64,000 bases of DNA from Epinephelus fuscoguttatus (GCF_011397635.1 NC_064755.1:39228059-39292058), one strand, 5' to 3'; counted from the first letter of the stretch, positions 11,583-24,790 are shown. Notes: generated by a model from the letters alone, not told the origin. Program-made: numbers and translations.

Positions 11583-14510
11583 GTAGCTGTGTCGTGGTTG
11601 CAGTTGATTGCTGATGCATGTTAGTTCCCAGAGGCCCACTGTCTCATATCCGTCCATGTTCAGCTGGATGTTGTGCTGAAATCTTTCTCCTCTGACTGAC
11701 TGACTCCTTTGACTGATGAACATTGTTAAACTGAAGGCTACTGAGTGGCCCTTGTTCTATATATAATAATTAAGCACTTGTTGCCAGAATAAAAGTCAGT
11801 TCTACTTTGGGAACAATCTATTAGTGTCAAACTAAATGTCTATTGAGCTGCTCTCTGCTTCAGCTTCTGTGCCAATGGGATATTCAGTCATGTAGTGCCT
11901 GACAGAAACGAAACAGCTAGAGTGTAACGATGTATAAAGGCTTTATATTTCTATTAGAAATGCAGACATTGCTGCTTCACACTGTATATATTGTATAAAC
12001 TGTACATATTGTAAATGCTTTTGAGCCTGTTTTTAAGGAGAGTATTTTTCTCTTGAATCTGATGATTGTGCCATAATGATCGAATGCAAGAACCGAAAGA
12101 AAAAGGTGCTATCCTGCTATGCCATACTGCATTCTGCCATATTTGTTTAGATGTTTACTGCTGCAAGTTATATATTTGAAACATGTTCTTTTTCACCGAT
12201 GCATCAGCTTCATGTTTGGGTGTTTCCAGCCAAAGCTCAGGCTTAAAGTAATTCAAGTAAGTTTTAAAAACTGCATGACGATATTTAACTGTTGCTTTTA
12301 GCGCACACTTCTGTAGTATTTTATCATGTTATAGGTGCCTGTATTTAATAAGTGTGCGGATACAGTGAGCTGAGACAGGATGAACTCAGCAGGCAGATGC
12401 TCACTTTTGCTTTGTTGTTTTTTGTTTGTTTGTTTTTACAAATGTTATGTAAGGTTTGCTTTGTGTTTTTAAGGTCAAGGAATAGTTTGACATTTTGGGA
12501 AATACAGTTAATTATTTGGACCATAATTACAAGCAGCCAAATGAGTTTTCATGTCAGCCTTCGACTGAATTTTTCACAGCAACGGAGTGCCCATGGTCAT
12601 AAACTTCCTGGAAAAATTATGAAATTAGAAAAACAACTCTAAAGATCTCCAATTAATACAATATATTTCATTAAAGCTCTACACAAATACAAATGTAAAA
12701 TTAACAGTCTGGGGTTTTACAGGAGGTTCATGCTGTAGTTGTTAGTTTTTAGTCTTTATGCTAAGCTAAGCTAAGCTAAGCTAATCGTCTCTGAGCTCTG
12801 GCGCTGTACTTCTTATCTATCTTTCAGCCTAAAAGAAAATTAATTTCCCACAACCCTGCGTCCTTATAGAAAGACATCACATTTTGGGATTGCTGCACTT
12901 TATACTTAATTTTGCTTAACTCAGACCTGTTGTCCTCGTTCATGGACACTTTTTTGTGCCATTTAGTTTTAGCAAGACCACAATACACTAATCCATTTAC
13001 AAGCCGATCGCAACACAGAAGTCGGCAAGATACAAAACGTGATCAAATTTTATGGTTGAAACTTGTTTTTTGTTATTATTATTTTTAAAACAATTAACAT
13101 ACACGACACATAGCAACACACAGCATGGCACACATATACATATCTGGGGGTCATGTAGTCATGGCTAAGCCTCCCTCTGGCTGCCAATTTAGACTTGACA
13201 TTAGCAATGAACTGATTCCCCCAAACAAATACCATAACATATACACATAAACTATACATACACACACCCACACACGTCTCCACACATGATGTAATACATA
13301 AAACACATGCTGACACACACAGACAAACTCAGAAGCATACACATCCACACAAATGTGCATTAAATAGTATGTACAGAGGTGGACAAGTGGGCAAAAACCA
13401 GTAACAACATAAAGTTGACATTAAAAGTTAATGGTAGTAGTGATTGCAATAGTAATGAAAGGAAAATTCATATAAACATATGATGCATGATTCTTCATCA
13501 GCATAATGATGTGGTCCTGTCTAGGTTGAATCTGATCCACTGGACACAGGGCCCAGTGGCTCTTTTTATTTTTGCTTCATTAAGTTGAAGTGTTTTTTTT
13601 TTCTTTACTTTATTGCCAACTTTTGACTATTAAAACAAACCGATCGTCCCCATGTGATCAGGTCCTACTATTGCCAAAAAGCTAGAAGAAATTAAAAATT
13701 AATACAAAAGCTGAGGTCTCAGGAGGTTGAGTGTATTTCCCTAAAATGTCAAACTACTTCTTAACGTTTGCTGTATGATTAGCTCCAAGCTATTTCATTT
13801 TACTGACAGATAAAACCTTTGTTTTTATTTTTACGTATAGTGCACGTCTGTATCGTATGCATGCAGTTATTACTGTATAAAGCCGACCTGTGTTTGAGAG
13901 CATAATGTTTGTGCGCAGGATGCTGCCCGAGCTGTCGTCAGACTGATGATTTACAAGAAGTGTGTTTTTCTAGGTGATTCATGTGCGGCGCAGGAACAGA
14001 CTGTTGGTTGGTTTGATCACGTTTCATTTCAATCCAAAAACATCTTTGACTTAAGAATGACAATATTTCGTGCTATGCCTTATTCTGTACGTGTTTTAAC
14101 GGCTGTTCATCTTTATACCGACATTTGGCTGATTGTAATCTGACTCCAGAGCAGAGCGGAGCGGAGTCGACTTTAAGTTGTTGTTGATGTTTGATGTTTG
14201 CTGAACTGTGAGATTTTTCACTGCTGGAGTTGGAGATGAATTTTGGTTACACACGATCCAAAAGAAAATGAGTGGTTACTTGATTTCTCTGTTCACTGTT
14301 TCTTCTGTTTCAAATGCTTTAAAAAATACACTTTAAAAGACATTTGATCTGAAGTTTGTCAGTTGAATTAATCCTGTCGTCAGGTGACGACTTAATATTG
14401 TCAGCTTTTTGGGATGTAAGTAAACAGGAGCTGGACGGCAATGAGACTGACACAATCCAAACGGCTTTGTCTCAACTGAAGAGTTTATACTTATTTATAT
14501 TATATTCAAC
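11583..14510. other. Intergenic, no gene recognised
   Basis: AT-rich non-coding sequence. A small CTAAG tandem array sits at 12761-12784. A CA-rich stretch at 13080-13360 makes minor spurious frames. The possible second prdm11 poly(A) signal AATAAA is at 11788-11793. Confidence 0.6.
12761..12784. repeat. CTAAG microsatellite
   Basis: About five head-to-tail CTAAG units are visible. Confidence 0.9.
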
Positions 14511-14874
14511 TTAAAGGTCCAGTGTGGAGGATTTAGGGGGATATATTGGCAGAACTGGAGTAAAATATAATTAGTATGTTTTCTTAAGTTTATAATCACC
14601 TGAAAGAATTGTTGTGTTTTTGTTACCTTAGTATGAGCTGTTTATATGAACATAGGGAGCGGGTCCTTGTCTACAGAGATCGTTATGTTGCACCACCATG
14701 TTTCTACAGTAGACCGTAATGGACAAGCCAAACACTGGCACAAGAGCTTCAAAAAACACTTTCTTAAATATATTTTTATTGTTGTTGTTTTTTTTAACAT
14801 ATAAGCTAAGGTAAAAGAAAACACTCAAATAAAAAACACATACCCATGTACACTGATGTACAGATACACACAAC

Positions 14875-15172
14875 GGGGCTCAGAGGTAGAGCGGGTCGTC
14901 CACCAATTGGAAGATCAGCGGTTTGACCCCCGGCTCCTCCAGTCTGCATGTCAAAGTATCCTTGAGCAAGATACTGAACCCCAAATTGCTCCCAATGTTG
15001 CTTCCATCAGTGTGTGAGTGTGTTAAAAGCACCTCGTATGGTAGCCTTGGCCACCAGTGTATGAATGTCTGCGTGAATGGGTGAATGTGACTCGTAGTGT
15101 AAAAAGCGCTTTGAGTGGTCGGATAACTAGAAAGGTGCTATACAAACGCAGGTCCATTTACCATTTACCATA
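14875..15172 (+). mobile_element. tRNA-derived SINE
   Basis: The head has tRNA promoter boxes: box A-like TAGAGCGGGTCG and box B-like GGTTTGACCCC. It is followed by a typical fish SINE body (CAAGATACTGAACCCCAAATTGCTCC, shared with many copies) and a tail near GCGCTTTGAGTGGTCGG and CCATTTACC. There is no tRNA acceptor stem, so it is not a functional tRNA gene. Confidence 0.8.
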
Positions 15173-15626
15173 CATAACCTTTAAAGAAACAGGCAGTCAC
15201 ACAAGATAAAGTCCCAGTCAGGACCTATCCTATTATGATCGGCTGCAACAAGATGTTAAAAATAAAGTAATTGTGACTTACTTCACATGGAGTTATCGAT
15301 AAAGTGGGGGTTTAGATTCTGGCTTTTATATATTCCATATATGGATTCCAGATTCTCAGAAATTTATCAGAGGAGCCATTTAATGGGAATCTTGGTTTCG
15401 AGTCCAGGTCGGTGTATGAGGGTTCTTCCAGTGGAGAAGGATTAACCTCCGTCCTTCGTTATTTTGAGTTTAGATCCTTAAAGGGCCAGTGTGTAATATT
15501 TGTCATGGTTTATTGTCAATCTGAATCTGAATCTGAATATTCTACCCATTAATATGTTTATACAAGTGTATAATCGCTATAAAATAAAATTCGTTTGGTT
15601 TTCGTAGCCTTATAATTATGCTTTTA

Positions 15627-15630
<4 letters not shown>

Positions 15631-15666
<36 letters not shown>
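15631..15666. repeat. (TA)n microsatellite
   Basis: A pure TA run of about 18 units inside transposon copy B. Confidence 0.95.
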
Positions 15667-15667
<1 letters not shown>

Positions 15668-15895
15668 CAAGGGCCTTGCTTTAGAGAGGTCGCCATCTTG
15701 CGCCGCCATGTATGTACGGCAGACCGAGCAGACAATCCAGCCAGCCAGAGAACGCGTTTCGCGTGTATAAATAAACCAACAAAGACAGCGGAAGGAAGGA
15801 AGAAGGAGGAGGAAACAGCAGAGAGTGTTAGTAGTTCGTCGATAGAGAGTAGTGAAAAGTTTTTTTTAGTTATAAAGTTTGCGAATGGACCACAC

Positions 15896-16189
15896 TTACC
15901 ACACAACAGGAGAGAATGAACCTGAACCGTCATCTGCGAGGAAAAGAAGACGCAACTTCACTCCTTGTGATGCACTCTCTGCGGCGCTTTGATATATGCT
16001 GGTGATATATCTCCCCAAAGATGGCAGCAGTAGCACCCAATCCCATTCTGTGCATTCAGCCTCTCTTCTCGCCCGCCCAGCATCAAACACATGGAGTTCC
16101 TCATCTGTATGCTCCGGCTCAAACAGGTATGGCTCTGGGTCTGTGTCCACTACAAGAAACTCTTCAAAATCGCGTTCAAAGTCGTCCAT
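15896..16189 (-). pseudogene. Acidic N-terminal exon remnant inside transposon copy B
   Basis: This is the best-preserved version of the [12 protein letters not shown] frame, 97 residues, rich in Asp/Glu in the first 35. The similarity with copy A drops after this acidic head. Function is unknown. Confidence 0.45.
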
Positions 16190-17864
16190 TGCAGCTACTA
16201 TAGTTCGGAGATATTGCTAGGCTAAATAAACAGCTGAGCTCTGTTTACCGGCTACGCTGTCAGTAAGTGTGCTGGCTGGAGGTTGAGCAGAGAGGGGAGG
16301 GGGTCCCCACTCAGTATGGTAAACGAGTATGTGTGTAAAGTTATGAAGTGTGTCTGTTACACTAGAAGAGTCAGAGTTTGGGACGGAGTCTTTTACCCCC
16401 TGGAGTGTTACCAGAGTTTTTGGAGTGCTCAAATAAACTGGCCTTTTTCCTGAACGCTCCTCTGGTCTCCTCGTGAGGGATTCATTACAATATCGTAACA
16501 TGGTTTAGATTTCTAAATAAATATTCATCTTGTGGCTAGATAGACCTACTCCTGAAAAACTCAAGCGCAAGGCTTTTTGTCCCTACGAGGCCACCGTCAT
16601 TTACCCGACGGGAGGGGTGTGCGAGTGAGCCCTGCAATCTAAAATTTGACCACTGATGTCACTGTTTTCAACCCATTTTACACACTGGCCCTTTAAAGAT
16701 TCTTATTTTCCTCTCCTGCTATGCCAAAAATAGCTGTCAGAGGATCTGGGCTAATTCTCATTTTAAAAATATCCCACAGCGTTTTGAAGATCGAACTCCA
16801 ATAAATGGACAAATTAGGACACAGCCAGATGAGTTTGCTAAGGATGCAGGAGAAAGTATGCACCTGTCACAAGTGGAATCACCATTAAGGAACATTTTAC
16901 AATTTTACAGAGTTTGACTACGTTAAACTGCTTGTTTTAACTGGTTTAAATCACCTGGTCCGTTTGTTTTGAAAAGGACGAGACCTCTGTAGATTATTAA
17001 GCTCACAGTAAAAACCTCCTGGACGCTCATGAACACTGAAAGGACTCTAACCAGGTGAAGTTTCAGCTGGTTGCAATCTGCCATCCTCACTGCTAGTTAC
17101 CACTCAATCCCCCTAAATCTTACACGCCGTTCCTTCAAGATAAGATGAGCTGTCGTTGATTCCAGAGGGGAAATTCAGAGTTGCAGCAGCACTAAGACAG
17201 AAATATAAATACGTATAATAATATGAGGTACACATTCAGGATCAGATGGGGAAATGAGAAAGGTAAGAATAGAAATGATACAAGAGCAATTAAAGACCAA
17301 GGTACAAGGTAAACGTTATTTTTAAAGCATGAAACCCTGAAACAACAGAACTACAAGACTCTCACATGAAGCTGATATTTATTTGTAAATGTATATGTTA
17401 GATATATAGATGGTGCCACAAGAAAAATGTTAATATTAATGCACTCTATCATTCTTGTTATTATTCTTTTGTCTTACTCTTGTGTCAAACAAAAATTTAA
17501 ACACAACACACTTAATTTCCACCACCACAGCCTTTCATTGTGACCAGCTGCCCAGGGCTCAGCTGTGTTTAATCAGCACCTTGATATGTCACACCTGTCA
17601 GGTGGATAGATTATCTTGGAAAAGGAGAAGAGCTATTTTAACGAATTTGCGACCAAAATTTGAGAGAAATAACTCCTTTGAAAGTATAAAAAAAATCTTA
17701 ATTCTTTAACTTAAACCTGTGAAAAATGGGAGCCAAAAAAAGTGCTGTGTTTAAATTTTTGTCAGGTGTATTTAAGGGACAATTATGCGCTCACTTTTGG
17801 AACTACAGCTCCCATAATGCTCTGGGGAACACCCTTTTGACAGTTGGTGAACTTTAAAAAAAAG

Positions 17865-18435
17865 TATGCTGAATTATTTATCAGCAGCTCCAGTTTGCGG
17901 TGCACCCTCGGATGTACAGACAACTGTCACTGGATTACATTGGTACTGAAGAAAACTTATGGGCGATTACCTCTGATAAAAGTGAGTGGAAAGTTTTGTA
18001 GAGTGTAAGTCATACTGAATCTAAAAATATGTGTATCATGGACTGGGTTGTTGTGAACAGGAAGTGTAACAAATTCTGTGAGTGAACAGCTGTGGCCCAT
18101 ATTTTCAGCCATCTTATGGTCAGCCTGTTTTACATATAGTCGTCATTAAAAGTATGCCAGATAGTTTATTAGCAGTCACACAGAATATGAATATAAGTCT
18201 GTCTTGAATTTGGGGTGTGTAAACAGGAACTGTAATAATTTCTGTGAGTTGACAGTTAGCTGTGGCCTGCTTCTTTAGCCTTGTTACTTTAGCTCATATT
18301 TGTTTACATGTAGCCAGCTAGCAACAATAAAAGTATGCCGAATTATTTATCAGCAGCTCCTGTTTGCAGTGTACACATGGATGTACAGACAGCTATCACT
18401 GGGTTACTCTGATCCTGAAGTAAACTTTGTGATTC
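17865..18435. repeat. Local direct duplication of about 95 bp
   Basis: Text at 17865-17960 (AATTATTTATCAGCAGCTCC, then GGATGTACAGACA and CACTGG) recurs at 18333-18430 with few changes. A weaker related segment at about 18150-18190 lies between them, suggesting an irregular tandem array. Confidence 0.7.
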
Positions 18436-19053
18436 TCAGGCAACTTCTGCAGCCTCCCTCTTTCTAGGTAAGATCTACAGTCAAAAGGAGCTTCTTTTTT
18501 GCCCTACGATATATGATAATGATATCCTGGAAAGAAGAAGTAGTTAAGGTGCGTGGGTCATGGCTTTGTTTAGGAATCTTTTTAACAAACAAGCATATTT
18601 ACCAAAATGTTTAACTGTTCCTTCAATAAAACCCAGAGACCACAGAGGAGCCCAGCAGGAGGTGAGGGGAGTCAGGAAACACACTTCAGCTGTGTCAGAG
18701 GTTCGACATCAGCAGTGGGAAAGCTGTTATTTAATTGAGATTGTATTCAATTTATGCATCAAAGCATAACCACATTTGTCACTTGAAGTTATTTTGTGTT
18801 TTGAAGGAAGTGTTTGTCTCCTGGAGACTGAGCGTGAAAAGATAAAAGTGGCTGCTGCCAAGTTTAACAGTTGCCCGGGCTCAAGTCTATAGAAGAGGAA
18901 GGAAATGTTTTCACCAGACTTAATGGATCAACCAACAAAAACAAAGGAGGGCAGGAAGAGATCTGACACCCCATAATACTCTGAAAATTTTCATGTATTT
19001 AGAGCCAAAACTGCTTTTCAGTTGAACTTTCACAACCGTTCAGCAGTGATCTT

Positions 19054-19079
19054 CTGCTGCTGCTGCTGCTGCTGCTGCC
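19054..19079. repeat. (CTG)n microsatellite
   Basis: About eight CTG units. Confidence 0.9.
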
Positions 19080-19589
19080 ACAGTCTGTCAGAAAGTGAAT
19101 GGACGCTGGCTGATGGTGAAACTGTGACCTCTTTGTGTGCTCAGTGTTGACCAATGAAATGACCTTTGTCTGCAGGCGTCTGTTAACTTGTTGTTAACCA
19201 GCGTCTGCAGCTGCCTGCAGTCTGACATCACCTGCTGTACTCACACTTCATTCACACTTTACTTGTGTATTCATACACAGATATATACGTGTTTTAAACT
19301 CCTTCCTTTTCACCAGGGAATTCGTCCACAACACTCACCACAGCTGAACTTGGACCTGATTGGCTCCATAAAGAATTACTGAAATCTGTCCAACCAACCA
19401 GAAGGCCTCATTCAGCCGAGGTGAGTTCACTGTCACAGTCAACATATATATTGATCTTATTCTGATGCTACGATCATTACTCTCTGTGCCTACATGTACA
19501 CAGTGGTGGAGGAAGTATTCAGATCCTTTACTCATGTGAAAGTAGTGTGTAAAAATACTCGGTTATAAGTAAGGGATGGTTTGGATTTT

Positions 19590-20420
19590 TTTTAAGTGGG
19601 GCCCTTTAAATGGACTCAGAGCGGTGACTCAGCATGTGAACACTCCAAGAGAACTCAGACCCACCTGAGGCCATTGTCCTAGTATATCAGCACAAAATAT
19701 GCCTGACTCCGCTACGATATGTGGCAGTATGCCTCCTTTCAGCTTGTTAGTATTGGACCTATTACATCACAGACCAAACACTCGACAAATAAGTTAGCTA
19801 CGGGCCAAATCAAATGCCTTGTGTGAGAAAGCTGCTCTTGATTGGTCAGAATTTCCATGTGGGAAAAATCCAGGAAGTAAAGCAAACGTTGAAGAAGAGT
19901 ACACTTGCAAGATAAATGTGACACTTTCTAATGTCACAATGGAGGGACAACTACGCAGGTTGATTTTAGCGCTGCTCATCGTGGACTATATTGCTGTCAT
20001 TGTTCATTTTAGTCAAACCATACAGTTTGAAAACGAGGCGCGGCTCCAACTAGAAAACAATGTTTTGATGCATTGGATGTGCTGAATGTGCATATTAAGG
20101 CAGTACAGGAGGAGGTGCACATTAATAATCCTCCAGGACTGTAACATGCTCATGTTTAACCCAAACAATGTGTCATGTGACTGCAGTTGGTTCACATCCA
20201 GGTCGGAACACCTTCTCACCACAAGCGAACCGCACCAGAGTTCCTTTGTAACCGGACTGAGACCACCTCTTCAAGAAGGTCTCTGTCTGGTTGTTGTGGT
20301 GCACACCTGATTGTGATTGCTGTGTTCACACCTGCCCAAACGAACCGCACTGAGGGGGCAAATGAACTTGACTTTGATTTTAACTGAACTAACAGGGCAG
20401 GTGTGAAAGCACCCTTAGTC
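19590..20420. repeat. Probable interspersed repeat with CAGGTGTGAA motifs
   Basis: TGTTCACACCTGCCCAAACGAACC (20320-20345) and CAGGTGTGAAAGCACCC (20397-20415) resemble the end of a teleost short transposon. The left boundary is uncertain and no coding sequence is seen. Confidence 0.35.
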
Positions 20421-22599
20421 ACTAGTTTGAGGCCCCACAGTTTAATACATTTAGCATCATGTGTTTCACTCTCGGCAGAAAACGGCACTTCAAAATAAAA
20501 GCTCTGTGCAGGAAATTTACTGTACTTAAAAATAAAGTGTGTTTTTACAAACTTGCTATGTTGTGAGTCAGTTGAGGTCCATTCAGAATGAACCTGTGAC
20601 CCACTTTTTGACCGCAACCAACCAGTTGGGAACCACCACTTTTGATATCATATCAACTGTTGCATGTGTAACGGTTTTATGAGGATAACTTATGTACAGC
20701 AGATGAGTAAATGTTGGGGTTGAAATATGGGGGTTACATCACCACATGATTCCCAAGCGCAGCACCGCCGCTGCTCACCGCTCCCTCAGGGGATGGGCCA
20801 AATGTGGAGAACAAATTTCTCACACTCAGGTGTGTGACAGTCAGTGGGACTTTAACTTTAACTTTGCTTAGTTACCTCTCTCTGAATGTGTTGATGAGCA
20901 GGTCCTGCCGTCATCACAGTGGTCTAAAACTCACGAGGGCTCCTTTAAACATTCACTTGAAACCTTTATTTATAAATACATAGTTTAACATTGTGTTATT
21001 TTTACCCAGAGGCAAAACAAAATCATAAAACCTGAGAGATGCAGAAACTTTAACAGATTTTTTATGTCTTTACTTTTGTCCAAATCAACCAAAGTTCTCA
21101 CCTGTGTTGGATTTAAGTTTGTTCAGCTCTAATGCAAAATATATAAGAGCAGTAATTAATCAATAAAACCTGCAAAGAAGCTTTGACTCTTTATTTATTG
21201 TTTTAAAAATATGTTTATTCAGATTTGCAGTGGTTCCAGGACATTGCAGACAACAATAGGCCCACTCACCTCCTCCCACATCCTGTAACAATCAGAGAGA
21301 AAGTGCTGAAACTTGAAAGGAGATAAAAATGTATAAATAACTTTTATTTTAAGTAATGAAAAACAAAGTCATTACGACTCCAAAAGGCGTCCTGATGGAG
21401 AATTAGGGGAAAGGGGACAGAATAAATGATAGTATCAATATCTGTGGTGTTTATTTATCAGATTCGTTCTTCTCTGTTGACTTCAGGGAAAGTGAAGTAG
21501 TTTATAAGTGAGAAATGAATGTTTGGACAAAAAGGCATCCATGCAGCTTCAGACAGCAGCTGGACGCAGACACAGTCGCTCCTCTGTGTGCAGCAGCTGA
21601 CCGTCCCGTCTGTCACACCCTGGGACTGATACATGACACACACACATCAAACCCCTGCAGAGAAAAGTCTGCTTTTTTCTGTGTCATCACACTCACAGTC
21701 TGAGGCTTTCTGCTGCGTGACAACGCTGAGAAAGAGGCGGTAAAACACACCAGCTTCTGCACAACGTGACATTCAACATGATAATTTGATTTAGTTTGAG
21801 ATGTTTACAGTCGGTCCATCCCAGCGAGCAAGAAAACTTTTTGCATTTTCAAAGAACAAAGTTAAAAATCTACCCACAAAGAATACTGTCAGTGTGTTTT
21901 CAGACAGCAGTTAGAGTTCATTTAAGTCCAATTTGGTGACTTTCTATGCATTAAAGTTTGTCTTTGTTCAGCACAGACTCACAAACTATAAGTCTGACTT
22001 CGCATTTTTTTCAGTTCAATGAAGTATAAAACTGCAAGGAGCCCACACGTACCAATAAAAATATACAAATCTTTATTGATAATGGCTCAAAATATTCTTA
22101 TAGAGCAGTTAAAGGTTGCACAAATATTGCTTCACTGTTTATACACAGCAGGAAGAGGAAGAAATGGATGCATAATATAGTTTGGTTACATTTAAAGTGA
22201 TTTCATCTTTTATCTTTTTAATTTAAAAGTCTGTAAATCACTGGAAATAACAATAACTAAAAGTTTTAAAAATTCCTCTTAACAAATGTTGTTTGAAAGC
22301 TCCGCATCAGCACTTTCAACTGGGTTTCTCATTTTGTCTCTGCATGATTTATAAATAAAGTTATGTCACGATAAATGAAACATAATCAGTGGAAGTCGAT
22401 GTAAAAGACAAAATGTTTGTGTTTAAGTGTTATTTAAGAAAAGCCTTTTTGAGAAGAAGAGCTGAGCCCGATTTAAAGGTTAGGATTGTGGAGATGACGT
22501 CAGTGAATGTTTCTGGAGCCTCGAGGCGTCTGGAGCAACAAAAATACTGACATGCCAAACCAACGCCAGAGTCTCCCACATCACAGAGAGGAGGACACA

Positions 22600-23990
22600 C
22601 TGTAGTACTCTGAACTTTTACTCTAGTGAAAGTCCTGCATTCAGAGTTTTACTAAGAGGTCAAGTATGTAAGATTTAAGGGGATTTATGTCTCTAATGGT
22701 GGGGGGCAGACTGCAACCAGCTGAAACTGCTCCTGGTTAGAATTCCTTCAGTGTTTATTGTTCAGGAGGTTTTTACTCTCCAAAACAAATGGACCAGGAG
22801 CCAAATGCACAAAACACCTTAAGTTAAGATTTTCCTCAGGGTCCTGGTTAAGGTTTCCTCAAAATAAAATCAGTTGAACAAAACACCCATACGTTTTCTC
22901 CTTAAGCTTTCCTTAAAATGTTCATTTAAGTATTTATGGTTTTCTCCTTGTTTTGGTCTTATACTTAAGGGATCTGTAGACTGCTGCACAAATGATCTTA
23001 GCAGCCAAACCAAGGTAAAAAAAAAACAAACAACAACTTAAGGTTCCTCTGACTCTATCTTAACTGCAACATGACCAAGTTTATGGTGATAAATGACAAA
23101 ACTAACACACCCTGAGACACGTCTTTCTGCAACCAGGAGAACCCAATGGATATGCTTTTGATTTTACACTATAGATGTGACTGAATTAGTTTTCATTGCT
23201 TCTTCCCACGGTCATTTTCTGGTATTTGGGGGTCAAATTTACTTTGTAGTTTGTGCTTCCTATGATTGTGTTCCTCCAGATCGTATGACCTTTTCCTCCT
23301 CTGACCAATATGGTTTTCTTGTCTTTTTTCTTCTGCCATTTTTTCTACCTATAAGCAAACTTTGTGAGATGAAAATGGGCATCACAAGTGTGAGTCCAAG
23401 CGCTGTAAAATCTCTTTCAACTCAGTTAATGCCTTAACAATTTTCCTTAATCAGGAAACGTTGTAAGGGATTCTTTGCAACTCTGTAAGTCCCTCAGCTA
23501 AGGAGCAATGAAGCCACAAGTGTCATACTTGAGGAAACAACTTAAGGTGTGCAACTGGTCCCAGGTGATTTAAACCGGTGAAAACACTGAACACAGCAGT
23601 TTCATGTTAAATTAAAAAAAAAAAAATAAAAAATCTGTGTTTTTCAAAATCTCTGGGGCGTTTTTTGGCTCCTAACTACGGTTGCTAACACAACACTGTA
23701 AATGTCCCTGTCTAGAGCCAGTGTTTAGTTTGTCTGTTCTGGGCTACTGTAGAAACATGGACATGCAACATTGTGATCTCCACAGACAAGGACCTGCTTC
23801 CTGTGTAGTTATAAACGCCTCATTCTAAGGTAATGAAAACACAATGATTCATATTTTCAGGTGATCAAACACTAAAGAAAACATACTTATAATATTATAT
23901 TCCATTTCTGCCAACACACTGGACCTTTAAAGTACCTACAGTAAATGTACTTGTTACAGTAACAAATGTTACTTTCCACCTCTGTTGTTG
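22600..23990. mobile_element. Three transposons nested inside one another
   Basis: The outer layer is the teleost AAGTA-rich repeat: TACTCTGAACTTTTACTC at 22606 on one side, CAGTAACAAATGTTACTTTCC at 23950-23975 on the other. The middle layer, about 22655-23930, is the TTAAAGGTCCAGTGTG-type MITE. The inner layer, about 22798-23558, has inverted ends around CACCTTAAGTT (22815) and ACTTAAGGTGTGC (23540). Confidence 0.65.
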
Positions 23991-24790
23991 GGCTGCTACA
24001 GGGCATTGCACTGTGGTCATGTTAAAAACCTCAGAACTCAAAATGAAAGTTTCTTTGTCTTCTCAAAGTGTTGATAAAATAAAGTATCATTATATGTCAG
24101 TTGTGTCACAGTGACTTATTAAATACATGTAGCAGCACTAAGTTAACATTAGCTGACTACAGACGTGTCAGTAATAATTGACTCAGCAGCTCGTCCGGTG
24201 TTAATGTTCGACTTGGTGGAGTTTACATTTGGGAAGAAATTCTTGGACTTTGGCTGAGATGCATGATTGGTCTGGTTGCTATGGTTACAGCACATCATGT
24301 AGGGTAGTAAAATAACAAGTGTAATATAATGAATTTTGTTGATGCTGCGCAAAGTATCCCTTGAATACCAGACGTGTTAACATGAGGCAACATGCTAACA
24401 CTTTTGTTTTTACTTAATATGTAATATTACTTAATATAATTAAAATTGGGTCCTTAGAAAGTAGGACATTATGTCTTCTTCTGCTCAAGCTTCATATTTA
24501 GGTTGTAAATCAGTTTTAATTCTGCCTTTTTTAACAAATCAGACAACATCTCTTACTGTAAAATTCAAATTTTAAAAAATGTGGTGAATTTAGGGAGTTT
24601 CTATTGACTAATATTTGTGTAGCCTGTATATGTGCAGTGTGACAGAAATCTGTAGGGTCAGTGAGGGTCAAAGAGACATGTCAATCACAATGGAATAAAG
24701 GCTAATAATCACCATGTACATCGCTATACAGCAGAGACATAATGTGACTATAGATGATCCTTAGATAGATGAAAAGCAGCATACATAAAC
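23991..24790. other. Upstream region of the cd59-like gene
   Basis: AT-rich, with no coding sequence recognised. A non-coding first exon of the cd59-like gene may lie here or at 24790-25020, but no convincing TATA or GC-rich promoter is seen. Confidence 0.35.

Larger units (their letters stand above)
15478..16696. mobile_element. TTAA-flanked terminal-inverted-repeat transposon, copy B
   Basis: The element (15482-16692) has perfect 15-bp inverted ends AGGGCCAGTGTGTAA and TTAA on both sides. The interior matches copy A (5597-6746), including GAGGTCGCCATCTTGCGCCG and GAACGCGTTTCGCGTG. It carries an expanded (TA)n run at 15631-15666 where copy A has only a few TA units. A minus-strand frame at 15896-16189 begins [17 protein letters not shown] and continues into YLFEPEHTDEEL. 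Confidence 0.85.
14511..17133. mobile_element. TTAAAGGTCCAGTGTG-type MITE split by later insertions
   Basis: The left part (14511 to about 14760) begins TTAAAGGTCCAGTGTG-GAGGATTTAGG and continues with tell-tale text (AATCACCTGAAAGAATTGTTG, GCACCACCATGTTTCTAC). The same family occurs at 22655-23930 and 47822-48190. The right part (about 16915-17133) has the matching distal text (CAGCTGGTTGCAATCTGCC, CAATCCCCCTAAATCTTACAC). Between them lie a SINE and transposon copy B, which inserted later. Confidence 0.65.
17134..22599. other. Intergenic, no gene recognised
   Basis: No reading frame has flanking splice sites or recognisable motifs. Contents noted separately are a local duplication at 17865-18435, a CTG run at 19054-19079 and interspersed repeat text at 19590-20420. 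A fragment of the GTGGTGGAGGAAGTATTCAG repeat is at 19500-19560. Confidence 0.5.

Noticed and set aside
10708..11586. Frames of up to 154 residues
   Set aside because: Same satellite family as above, with repetitive low-complexity translation and no splice context.
14879..14950. Possible tRNA gene
   Set aside because: Has box A and B but no acceptor stem pairing and continues into a SINE body.
20216..20617. Minus-strand frame of 133 residues
   Set aside because: Lies over interspersed repeat text and shows no domain or splice signals.
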